Assembly: GCA_046290575.1 (NCBI GenBank)
Contig: JBKAGX010000002.1
Coordinates: forward strand, 496,001-560,000
Length of the DNA: 64,000 nucleotides
Direction of reading: 5' to 3'
Source: JANQQJ01 sp046290575
GTDB lineage: Bacteria > Pseudomonadota > Alphaproteobacteria > SMXS01
Both the position numbers and the translations under genes were made by a program. This document shows positions 27,385-34,552 of this stretch, in pieces; the first letter of the stretch is position 1, and the number at the start of each line of letters is the position of its first letter. The notes below the pieces were generated by a model. The model was not told the origin of the DNA, made no database searches, and saw only the letters and a program-made list of their open reading frames with translations.

Positions 27385-28482
27385 ATGAAATTGAGGCTCG
27401 GCCTAGCGGCACTATTCTCCGTCGCGCTGTCGTCTTATGCGGGCGCCGTCCAACTCGACCAGATCAAACTGCCGGATGGGTTCTCCATTTCAGTCTGGGC
27501 TGAGGTGCCGGGTGCCCGGTCCATGGCGATTGGAGATGATTTTGTTATCGTCGGCACCATGGGTGACAAGCTTTATGCGGTGCCGCTTGATCCTGGCAGC
27601 ATGGCTGCCGGTGAGGTCAAGATGCTCGCGGATGGCCTGAATTCAGCGAACGGCGTCACGTTGGTTGATGGTATGCTCTATCTGGCCGAACAGCACCAGG
27701 TGACTCGCTGGGGGGACACGCCGTTCGATATCAATGCGCCGGTCCCGACACCGGTTAAAATCGGTCCCGATTTGCTGGATAATCCCTGGCATGGTTGGCG
27801 GTACATGGATGTTGGCCCGGATGGACGGCTTTACATCGCCATTGGCACGCCCTGTAACGTTTGCATGCCAAGTGAAAAAGACATGGCCGGCAGCATCTTC
27901 AGCATGGAGACAGACGGATCGGATGTGCAGGTTGTCGCATCCGGCATTCGCAACTCCGTGGGGCTCGCTTTTCACCCGGTAAATGGAGACCTCTATTTCA
28001 CGGACAATGGCGCGGACATGATGGGTGACAACACGCCGCCCGAAGAACTCAATCGGCTCACTGAAACAGGGCAGAATTTCGGCTATCCCTGGTTCGGGGG
28101 TGGGCGCGCTCGTACAGCTGAATTCAGGGACCAAAGCGTGCCCGAAGGGGTTCAGTTTCCGATTGAGGAATTCCAGGCGCATACGGCAGGTCTGGGCTTT
28201 GCATTCTATCAGGGAAGCATGTTCCCCAGCGGATATCAGGGGGATGTTTTGCTGGCGCAGCATGGCTCCTGGAACCGCACATTTCCTGTTGGATACCGGG
28301 TGATGCGCGTCCGCATCGACGAGAATGGTAACGCGACCGGTAAGGAGGTGTTTGCCAGCGGATGGCTGAAGCGCGGCCGCGACTGGGGACGGCCTGTTGA
28401 CGTCAAGGGACTGCCGGACGGGTCGATTCTGGTGTCCGACGACAAGGCGGGTGTGATCTACCGCATCGCCTATGGCGAGTAG
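27385..28482 (+). CDS. Sorbosone dehydrogenase-like PQQ-type beta-propeller protein
   Basis: This exported 365-residue protein has a signal peptide (LGLAALFSVALSSYAGA) and a six-bladed propeller of the soluble glucose/L-sorbosone dehydrogenase family, which oxidises sugars with PQQ in the periplasm. Family marks include WHGWRYMDVGPDGRLYIAIGTPCNVC, SGIRNSVGLAFHP with TDNGADMMGD, NFGYPWF, and HGSWNRTFPVGYRV. The CNVC pair is typical of the sorbosone branch. AAAGGAAA precedes the ATG at 27385. No pqq genes are nearby, and true PQQ dependence is inferred. Confidence 0.88.
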   Translation: MKLRLGLAALFSVALSSYAGAVQLDQIKLPDGFSISVWAEVPGARSMAIGDDFVIVGTMGDKLYAVPLDPGSMAAGEVKMLADGLNSANGVTLVDGMLYLAEQHQVTRWGDTPFDINAPVPTPVKIGPDLLDNPWHGWRYMDVGPDGRLYIAIGTPCNVCMPSEKDMAGSIFSMETDGSDVQVVASGIRNSVGLAFHPVNGDLYFTDNGADMMGDNTPPEELNRLTETGQNFGYPWFGGGRARTAEFRDQSVPEGVQFPIEEFQAHTAGLGFAFYQGSMFPSGYQGDVLLAQHGSWNRTFPVGYRVMRVRIDENGNATGKEVFASGWLKRGRDWGRPVDVKGLPDGSILVSDDKAGVIYRIAYGE

Positions 28483-28487
28483 GCCGC

Positions 28488-29036
28488 ATGGCTGAGTTCT
28501 TCGACAAGCTGGACGAGCAACTGAAGGCGTTTATCGCCGAGCAGCATCTGTTCTTTGTGTCGACCGCACCTGACGAGGGGCGAATTAATCTGTCGCCCAA
28601 GGGTATGGATTCGTTTCGGGTGCTCGACGACAACACCGTCTGCTATCTGGACCTGACCGGTAGCGGTAATGAAACCGCTGCCCATCTGAATCAGAATGGC
28701 CGGATCACGGTGATGTGGTGCAGCTTTACGCGCACAGCCAATATCCTGCGCATTTATGGCAGCGGGCGCGTGGTGCGTCCTGGATGTGACGAATTCGACA
28801 GTCTGATCGGCCTTTTCCCGGCACTTCCCGGCGTGCGGCAGATCATGGTGATTGGCGTCGACCAGGCACAGACGTCATGCGGGTACGCGGTGCCCGAATT
28901 TGAACTCAAACAGGAACGTCAGACACTTGTAAAATGGGCCGAAGGCAGGGGTGAAGACGGCATCAGGGACTATTGGGCGGACCGTAACCAAACCAGTATT
29001 GACGGCCTGCCGACCGGTATTCTGGACGATGGATAA
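28488..29036 (+). CDS. Pyridoxamine 5'-phosphate oxidase-family flavoprotein
   Basis: This 182-residue protein has the split-barrel flavin-binding fold. AFIAEQHLFFVSTAPDEGRINLSPKG starts the barrel, followed by LTGSGNETAAHLNQNGRITVMWC and ILRIYGSGRVV. It resembles the stand-alone PNPOx-like group rather than PdxH, so pyridoxal synthesis is unlikely; the substrate is unknown. It is 5 bp after the propeller gene and overlaps the DUF938 gene by 8 bp, which points to one operon. Confidence 0.88.
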   Translation: MAEFFDKLDEQLKAFIAEQHLFFVSTAPDEGRINLSPKGMDSFRVLDDNTVCYLDLTGSGNETAAHLNQNGRITVMWCSFTRTANILRIYGSGRVVRPGCDEFDSLIGLFPALPGVRQIMVIGVDQAQTSCGYAVPEFELKQERQTLVKWAEGRGEDGIRDYWADRNQTSIDGLPTGILDDG

Positions 29037-29643
29037 GCGGGAACGCTGGGACGCGACCTCGCGTAACGCTGAGCCGATCCTCGCGGTCTTGAAACGGGCC
29101 TTGCCTTCAGAAGGGACCGTGCTGGAAGTCGCCAGCGGAACCGGGCAACACGCGGCCTGTTTCTCGGAGGCGCTTTCAGGTCTGCGCTGGCAGCCTTCCG
29201 ACGCAGATATTGATCACTTCGAGAGCATTGAGGCCTGGAGGGCGGATGCCGCACACGAAGGTTTTCTGCCGCCTGTTCATCTTGATGTCACAGCCCAAAC
29301 CTGGCCGGTTACCGGGGCGGTCGAAGCCATCGTAAACATTAACATGGTTCATATTTCCCCTTGGAACTCCTGCATCGGGTTGTTTACCGGCGCGTGCCGA
29401 TATTTGTCGGATAACGGAGTCTTGTTCCTGTATGGACCCTACCGGGTCGACGGACGCTTCCGGAGTGAGGGGGACAGGGCTTTCGATGCCTCGCTGAAGC
29501 AGAGAAACCCGAATTGGGGTATCAGAGATTTGGAGCAGGTCGTGGCGGCTGCGGAGGGGCAGAGCCTAAAACTGGTTGAGATGGTTGAGATGCCTGCTAA
29601 CAATCTGTCATTGATCTTTCATAGAGCAGGGAAGCGTGTATGA
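29029..29643 (+). CDS. DUF938 SAM-dependent methyltransferase
   Basis: This 204-residue class I methyltransferase is of the DUF938 family. Motif I is VLEVASGTGQHAACFSEAL (about residues 23-41), then WQPSDAD and VNINMVHISPW, a hallmark of the family, and LFLYGPYRVDG. The target is unknown. The start at 29029 lies within the end of the PNPOx-like gene, and its TGA overlaps the ATG of the following monooxygenase (ATGA), so translation is coupled on both sides. Confidence 0.9.
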   Translation: MDKRERWDATSRNAEPILAVLKRALPSEGTVLEVASGTGQHAACFSEALSGLRWQPSDADIDHFESIEAWRADAAHEGFLPPVHLDVTAQTWPVTGAVEAIVNINMVHISPWNSCIGLFTGACRYLSDNGVLFLYGPYRVDGRFRSEGDRAFDASLKQRNPNWGIRDLEQVVAAAEGQSLKLVEMVEMPANNLSLIFHRAGKRV

Positions 29644-30860
29644 GAGTGATCATCATTGGTGCTGGTATTGGCGGGGCTGCCTTGGCCCTGACTCTGGATC
29701 ATCTTGGGATCGATTTCGTTGTTCTTGAGCAGGCGAGAGCATTTGAGGACGTCGGCGCAGGGATCCAGCTCAGCCCCAATGGTGTCCGTATTCTTGAGCG
29801 CCTCGGCCTGGCCCAGGATCTGGCTGCATATGTCTGTGAGCCGGATTCGCACAAGTTCATGTCCTGGGACTCGGGTGAGACTGTCTTGCGGACGCCGCTT
29901 ATGCCGCGTGCCAAAGAGGAATTCGGGTCGGCATACTATCATGCCCATCGCCGTGACGTGGTCGGATCACTGACGGGAAGACTGGACCGGTCCCGCGTGC
30001 GCATGAACACCCGCGTTGAATATATCGGCCAGACTGATGACCGTGTCTGGGCCCTCTGTGCAGACGGGTCACGCGTCGAGGGCGATGTTCTGATTGGCGC
30101 AGACGGCATCCATTCGCTTGTACGGGAGCGCATCTTCAGGCCGGACCCGCCCCGGCGGTCTGGCTATGTGGCCTGGCGGGGCGTTCTGGATGCTGACCGG
30201 GTGGCACATCTCCAGATCCCCGTCTCGTCCTATGTGGCGATGGGGCCGCGAATGTCCTTCGTTTACTATTATGTCGCGGGGGGGCGTCAGATGAACTGGC
30301 TGGCGCTGGGTGAGGCCGATGACGAAAAGATCGAATCATGGCACCAATCCGGAGACCGTGACGAGCTTCTCGGCTGGTTCGAGGGTTGGTATTCCGTGCC
30401 GAAAACCATGATTGAAGCAACGGAGGAGCCTTTCGTTACAGCTCTATTTGATCGCGTACCGTTGTCGCGTTGGGTGGATGGCAAGATCGCGATCATGGGC
30501 GATGCCGCCCATGCCATGCTGCCCTATCACGCGCAGGGGGCCGTCCAGAGCATCGAAGACGCCTGGGTGTTGGGGCGCTGTCTCGACGAAGCGGGCGAGT
30601 CGGTTGAGCAGGCACTGTTTCGGTATCAGGAACTCCGGCATGACAGGACGACGCGTATGGTCCAGCACTCACAGCAGGCAGAAGGCTGGTATCATATTGA
30701 CGACCCGAAAGAAGTTGCAGCCCGTAACCGCCGTTTTGGGGAGATCGGAACGCAGAGCCATGGCGGGTTCACCCGGCAGCAAAACTGGCTCTACGCCTAT
30801 GACGCAGAACTGGCCGTTAACGGTACCGACGACGCCTGGCGTGCACTTCCCGACTGGTAG
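29640..30860 (+). CDS. FAD-dependent aromatic monooxygenase
   Basis: This 406-residue class A flavoprotein hydroxylase is related to salicylate and 3-hydroxybenzoate hydroxylases, which use NAD(P)H and O2. The FAD dinucleotide motif GAGIGGAALAL is at residues 7-17, and E30 binds the ribose. The DG motif is DVLIGADGIHSLVR (about 151-164), and the second FAD motif is IMGDAAHAMLPYHAQGAVQSIEDAWVLG (about 282-310). The aromatic substrate is not deducible. It is the last gene of the propeller-PNPOx-DUF938 run. Confidence 0.91.
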   Translation: MRVIIIGAGIGGAALALTLDHLGIDFVVLEQARAFEDVGAGIQLSPNGVRILERLGLAQDLAAYVCEPDSHKFMSWDSGETVLRTPLMPRAKEEFGSAYYHAHRRDVVGSLTGRLDRSRVRMNTRVEYIGQTDDRVWALCADGSRVEGDVLIGADGIHSLVRERIFRPDPPRRSGYVAWRGVLDADRVAHLQIPVSSYVAMGPRMSFVYYYVAGGRQMNWLALGEADDEKIESWHQSGDRDELLGWFEGWYSVPKTMIEATEEPFVTALFDRVPLSRWVDGKIAIMGDAAHAMLPYHAQGAVQSIEDAWVLGRCLDEAGESVEQALFRYQELRHDRTTRMVQHSQQAEGWYHIDDPKEVAARNRRFGEIGTQSHGGFTRQQNWLYAYDAELAVNGTDDAWRALPDW

Positions 30861-30922
30861 ACGGCGGGCAGACATGCGGCTAACGTCTTGCCGGCAATAA
30901 TTGTCCAGAAGGGGAGAGATCA

Positions 30923-31144
30923 TTGGCCGACATCAGGATTGAATCGGAAATTCCGGGCAAGGTCATTTCTGTCGAAGTATCGCCAGGCGATACCGTCGAA
31001 GAGGATGATCCCATCCTGATTCTGGAGTCCATGAAAATGGAAATTCCCGTCGCCAGCCCTTCCGAGGGAACGGTAAAGGAAATTCTGGTCGATCTCGACG
31101 ACACGATTAGTGAAGGTGATCCCGTGGCCGTTATCGAGGGGTGA
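30923..31144 (+). CDS. Stand-alone biotin/lipoyl carrier protein
   Basis: This is a 73-residue single biotinyl domain. The biotinylation motif ESMKMEI places the modified lysine at K38, flanked by the usual hairpin halves PGKVISVEVSPGDTV and PSEGTVKEILVDLDDTI. It starts at TTG 30923 with GGGGAGAG upstream. Such small carriers serve acyl-CoA carboxylases or urea carboxylase-like enzymes, but no carboxylase gene is adjacent. Its 3' end overlaps the convergent SUMF1-domain gene by 14 bp. Confidence 0.9.
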   Translation: MADIRIESEIPGKVISVEVSPGDTVEEDDPILILESMKMEIPVASPSEGTVKEILVDLDDTISEGDPVAVIEG

Positions 31145-32216
31145 CAGCGTCTGGAGGGCTCAAATCCCGAACCAGTCTGAAGCCAACCCGATTGCTTCGA
31201 ACAGTTGCTGGCATTGGCTGACGTGCCGATGCGCGTGCCCATGCAGGTCCGTCCGCCCATGACCCGCCTCGAACAACGTGGTGTGCACAATCTGCGGAAT
31301 CCTCAACAGGATGATCTGGATATCCTTGGGTCATGCAGCCGGAGGTCCATTCGGCGGCATTGCCGAGAACGTTCAACAGTCCAAATGGGTTTGCCTGAAA
31401 GCTGTCGACCGGGGCTGTAAACGTAAAGCCGTCAGCGCAGGGAAACCCGCCATGCGGTGGCAGGGCCGATCCAGCGGTGGCACGGCCTTTTATGTTTGCG
31501 TGAGCGCAGGCTCGACCGACATCGTCGCCCCAGAACCAGGCGCCATGGGTTTCCGCCCGCGCGGCCCACTCCCATTCTGCTTCCGTCGGCAGCCGATAGG
31601 AGGTGCCGGCCTGTCTGGAAATCCAACCGGCGTAAGCCTCGGCATCTTGCCGGTTGACGCAGACGACTGGATCCTTGCCGGATTGATCGAACCCCGGGTC
31701 GCGCCAGGACGCAGCCTCGTCGCCATGGGGGTCTGCTTCAGCATTGCACCGCCCCATGGGCCAGTCGGCCGCTTCAACAAAAAGGGCGAAGGCATCTCGC
31801 GTGACTTCGGTGCGCGCCATGGCGAAAGGTTCAATCTCCACCCAGCGCAGCGGCAATTCCGTGGCGGCTTGTTCCGGGGAGAGGTTGAGCGCGTGGTAAC
31901 TCGCGTCGCGCAGGCCGATTGCAAGTCTACCGCCGCGGACCGGCATCATTTCCGGACAGGACGCGCAATCCTGGATCACCAGGGGCGTGGCGCGCTGGCT
32001 GTCGGCGGTGGGCTCGTCGACCTGGCCAGATGTTGCCGCGGGCGCGTCAAGAAGTTCCTCAAGGGTTGGCCGTTGGCTGTCTTGAACCCACGCGACCAGC
32101 AGGCCCACAAAAACGGCTACTGCGGCGATCGCAGCGGCGCGCGTGCCCACGGAGGCTTGCCGGTCCCTCTGACGCATACGCAGGTAGTCCGGGCCACGCT
32201 TTGGACGCGGCTGCAC
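31131..32216 (-). CDS. Membrane-anchored SUMF1-domain protein (copy 2)
   Basis: This 361-residue protein has one N-terminal span (AAAIAAVAVFVGLLVAWV, about residues 27-45). A large extracytoplasmic formylglycine-generating-enzyme-type domain follows, with DCASCPEMMPVRGGRLAIGL, RTEVTRDAFALFV, RLPTEAEWEWAARA, NPFGLLNVLGNAAEW and VVRGGSW blocks. No sulfatase gene is near, and the catalytic Cys pair of true FGE is not clearly placed, so conversion of Cys to formylglycine is not supported. It starts at GTG 32216, overlapping by one base the stop of its upstream paralogue. Confidence 0.85.
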   Translation of the reverse strand: MQPRPKRGPDYLRMRQRDRQASVGTRAAAIAAVAVFVGLLVAWVQDSQRPTLEELLDAPAATSGQVDEPTADSQRATPLVIQDCASCPEMMPVRGGRLAIGLRDASYHALNLSPEQAATELPLRWVEIEPFAMARTEVTRDAFALFVEAADWPMGRCNAEADPHGDEAASWRDPGFDQSGKDPVVCVNRQDAEAYAGWISRQAGTSYRLPTEAEWEWAARAETHGAWFWGDDVGRACAHANIKGRATAGSALPPHGGFPCADGFTFTAPVDSFQANPFGLLNVLGNAAEWTSGCMTQGYPDHPVEDSADCAHHVVRGGSWADGPAWARASARQPMPATVRSNRVGFRLVRDLSPPDAVTPR

Positions 32217-33274
32217 TACTCGGCCTCCTGACGAAAACCAAGCTCTTTGACGACCCGAAAGCCTGTGTCGGCGCGCCGCGCCGTCGGAAGCGCACGCAGG
32301 CGGCGGGGCACGCGAAGGTTAGCAGGCGGATCGCTCCAGCCGCCTCCTTTAACGATCGTAACGTCGCAGTCCATTTGGTTGTTTGACGTGGCGGGAAGCA
32401 CGGTTTCCTTGTGGTCCGGCGTCCAGCAGCTCGTGATCCGCTCACGCGCATTGCCGAACAGGTCGTACAGTCCCCACGGGTTGACCTCGAACCGGCCTGC
32501 GGGTGCTGTGTGCGCGAAACCTGTATCGCATGAATACGTTAGAGAGTTCGGCGTCGAGGGGTAGAGGCGGTGGAATGTAGCGCCGGCCACATTGCCGTGA
32601 CGGCAGGCCTGCTCTGCTGCCTCCGCCCAGGGGGTCGAAGTGCCCGCATCTGCACGCGCGATATATTCCCATTCGACCTCGGTGATCAGGCGATAGGGGT
32701 TTAGGGTCCGTTGACGCAGCCAATCCGCATAGGCGGCTGCGTCCTCGTAGCTGACGCAGACCACCGGGTGGTGGTCCGTCTGATCAAATCCCGGATTGCG
32801 CCAGCTTGCTGATTCATCATAAATCCAGTTTGATCCCATGCGGATTGTGCAACCATCCGCGATATGGCCCGTCGCCGCGACAAAATCGGCAAACTGGCCT
32901 CTGGTTACTTCCGTACTGCTGACCGCAAAAGGCGCGGTGACAGAGACGCGCCGCGCAGGCGTTTCGGTTTGCATATGAAGGGGGGCGACGCTGTCCACAA
33001 GCGCCTCTGCAGCACTGAGGCCCAGGGTCACGCTTCCCGGAGAGATCTGGACCATGGAGGGGCAGTTGTCGCAGTCCGCCGCGCCGCGCGTGGGGGTCGC
33101 GTCAATTGTTGTTTCTGTGGGTAGCAGCTCTGACTGGTCTGGTGAGGTGCCTGGCCTCGACAAGAAATAGATGGCAATTATGACCGCCGCCGCGGCGCCG
33201 GCTAGACCGACGACTCGCACCAACATGCCGGAAGAGCGATCCGCTTTGTAGTCATCTGTACTTTTTCGCGCCAT
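32216..33274 (-). CDS. Membrane-anchored SUMF1-domain protein (copy 1)
   Basis: This 352-residue paralogue of the next gene downstream has the same layout: an N-terminal span (VVGLAGAAAAVIIAIYFL), a linker, then DCDNCPSMVQISPGSVTLGL. The shared domain has STEVTRGQFADFV, the NPGFDQTDHHPVVCVSYEDAAAYADWL segment in two parts, RLITEVEWEYIARA, NPWGLYDLFGNARERI and VKGGGWSD. Key FGE-fold residues have drifted (KGGGW for RGGSW). The start at 33274 (MARKSTDD) is preferred over 33301. Function is unknown; the pair probably acts together in the periplasm. Confidence 0.84.
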   Translation of the reverse strand: MARKSTDDYKADRSSGMLVRVVGLAGAAAAVIIAIYFLSRPGTSPDQSELLPTETTIDATPTRGAADCDNCPSMVQISPGSVTLGLSAAEALVDSVAPLHMQTETPARRVSVTAPFAVSSTEVTRGQFADFVAATGHIADGCTIRMGSNWIYDESASWRNPGFDQTDHHPVVCVSYEDAAAYADWLRQRTLNPYRLITEVEWEYIARADAGTSTPWAEAAEQACRHGNVAGATFHRLYPSTPNSLTYSCDTGFAHTAPAGRFEVNPWGLYDLFGNARERITSCWTPDHKETVLPATSNNQMDCDVTIVKGGGWSDPPANLRVPRRLRALPTARRADTGFRVVKELGFRQEAE

Positions 33275-33348
33275 GGCCCCGCCGGAATTTACCCCACGCA
33301 ATGTAGGCCGCGTTGCCTGACTTGTCAGGTTTTGCCCAACCCGAAATG

Positions 33349-33378
33349 AAAAAAGGCCGGCAGTTTGACTGCCAGCCT
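33349..33378 (-). terminator. Terminator of the RHGY-repeat protein gene
   Basis: On the minus strand GGCTGGCAG / CTGCCGGCC (one mismatch) with a 5-nt loop is followed by six T residues, 26 bp after the stop at 33404. Confidence 0.85.
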
Positions 33379-33403
33379 CTTCATAGAGCGATATGTCTAA
33401 ATT

Positions 33404-34147
33404 CTAGGGAAGCTGTTCAACCACGTGTTCGCTGCCGCTGACGATATAGGCTGACCCGTTGGCGTCGTAGCACATGGTCGCCCCCATTTTGACCTGGTAC
33501 CCGTCGGCGCCTTCAATCTTGTGGACGACATGGCAAGGCCGGTTATTGGCCTGTGGCGCCGGACGACTATTGTTGTAATAGACCCGGTCGTCGTTATTGG
33601 ATTCGGCGATGCTATAGGCCAGTGCGGCGGTGCCCAGGATGGCGAAGGGCACCCAATAGCCGCTGTTATGATAGCCATAGTGACGGTATCCGTGCCTGTA
33701 CCCGTGACGGTAGCCATAGCGATGCGGCCGGTAGCCGCCACGCCAATAGCCATGACGATAGGGGCGATAGTGGTGCCGGTAGCCGTGGCGGTATCCATGC
33801 CTGTAGCCGCGCTTGTAGGGCCTGTAATTGTGGCGGTAACCGTGTTTGTAGCCATGATTGTAGGCACGCTTGTTGTGTTTGTACCCGTGCCGATAGCCCT
33901 TGTTGTAGTTACGGTTATAGCTGCGATTGTAATATTGATGACGGGTGCCGCGATAACTGTAGTTGCGGTTTCCATAATTGCGGCTTCGGTAGCCACGGTT
34001 TCCGTAGTCGTGCCGTCCGCCACCCTTGTAATGGTGGCCGCCCCGGCCATCGCGATAACCGTCGCGCGCTGATGTCTCGCTCGGCATCGTCACTGCGAAC
34101 AGCGCTGCGATCGACGCAAGTGCGGTGAGGTATTTCAGGTTCATCAT
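33404..34147 (-). CDS. Exported His/Tyr/Arg/Gly-rich repeat protein
   Basis: This 247-residue protein has a signal peptide (LTALASIAALFAVTMPSETSA). A long low-complexity stretch (about 30-160) is built from G-Y-R-H-G-Y-[RK]-H units and N/R/Y-rich segments. A hydrophobic patch (VPFAILGTAALAYSIA) follows. The C-terminal module of about 45 residues has two cysteines: CHVVHKIEGADGYQVKMGA, then MCYDANGSAYIVSGSEHVV. The same module ends the neighbouring protein at 34553. The repeats are strongly basic and His-rich, compatible with metal or polyanion binding; that is inference. Start ATG 34147 or 34144. Confidence 0.78.
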   Translation of the reverse strand: MMNLKYLTALASIAALFAVTMPSETSARDGYRDGRGGHHYKGGGRHDYGNRGYRSRNYGNRNYSYRGTRHQYYNRSYNRNYNKGYRHGYKHNKRAYNHGYKHGYRHNYRPYKRGYRHGYRHGYRHHYRPYRHGYWRGGYRPHRYGYRHGYRHGYRHYGYHNSGYWVPFAILGTAALAYSIAESNNDDRVYYNNSRPAPQANNRPCHVVHKIEGADGYQVKMGATMCYDANGSAYIVSGSEHVVEQLP

Positions 34148-34224
34148 GGCGTGCTCTCCCAAGCCGATTTTTGAGGCTCGATTCGCAGGATAGCCAAATC
34201 AAGATGAATGAAGTCTGAACGATA

Positions 34225-34256
34225 GCGCCCTTTCCACAATAGTGTGGTCAATTCTG
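34225..34256 (+). repeat. Left inverted repeat of 270-bp segment
   Basis: This 32-bp sequence begins GCGCCCTTT and carries ACAATAGTGTG and TTCTG. It recurs in reverse complement at 34464-34494, with 27 identical positions, four substitutions and one gap. Its core CACA-ATAG-TGTG is itself a dyad. Confidence 0.75.
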
Positions 34257-34463
34257 TTTCTGCTCTGGCGTGCCGATCCACAAGGAGCGACGTGCAGCGC
34301 GATACTTTTGTATCGGGCAAGCGCCGGGACGCCGTGGGTGGCCGCCATAGCGAAACCCAGAAGGGCCGGGCGCTTTTTGACCGGCTTTGGGGTCACTCGT
34401 TCTTGAATATGCCTCAGCATGTCCTGCGTCCTCGTTCCTGAAAGCCGATCAAAATCGCCTCGG

Positions 34464-34494
34464 CAGAATGATCACACTATTGTTTAAAGGGTGC
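34464..34494 (-). repeat. Right inverted repeat of 270-bp segment
   Basis: The reverse complement reads GCACCCTTT, then ACAATAGTGTG and TTCTG, matching the left repeat. No target-site duplication is evident outside the two ends, and no transposase lies between them. Confidence 0.75.
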
Positions 34495-34496
34495 TC

Positions 34497-34531
34497 AAGA
34501 AAAAGCCGCCGGCCAATAGGACCGGCGGCTT
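34497..34531 (-). terminator. Terminator of the charged-repeat protein gene
   Basis: A perfect 10-bp stem AAGCCGCCGG / CCGGCGGCTT with a 9-nt loop is followed on the minus strand by TTTTTCTT, 22 bp after the stop at 34553. Confidence 0.9.
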
Positions 34532-34552
34532 GATTCTTCAGCTGTTCATGGC

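Larger units (their letters stand above)
34163..34552. other. Long intergenic region with inverted-repeat bounded segment
   Basis: I see no convincing gene here. A 73-codon minus-strand frame (34199-34420) has a weak purine-rich site but unremarkable composition. The region holds the promoter side of the RHGY-repeat gene, a 270-bp segment with imperfect terminal inverted repeats (34225-34494), and the terminator of the upstream charged-repeat gene. Confidence 0.7.

Noticed and set aside
31131..33274. Formylglycine-generating enzymes for sulfatase maturation
   Set aside because: No sulfatase nearby, drifted active-site blocks, and an N-terminal membrane anchor; only SUMF1-domain membership is supported.
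33600..33960. CRISPR-like array of short repeats
   Set aside because: The repeats are codon-level GYRHGY units without constant spacers; no cas gene is present.
33521..34072. Plus-strand frames of 180-190 codons opposite the RHGY-repeat gene
   Set aside because: Low-complexity repeats leave several frames open. Only the minus-strand frame has a signal peptide and the conserved C-terminal module.
34199..34420. Possible 73-residue gene on the minus strand
   Set aside because: Composition and start are unremarkable, it runs through one inverted repeat, and no recognisable feature supports coding.
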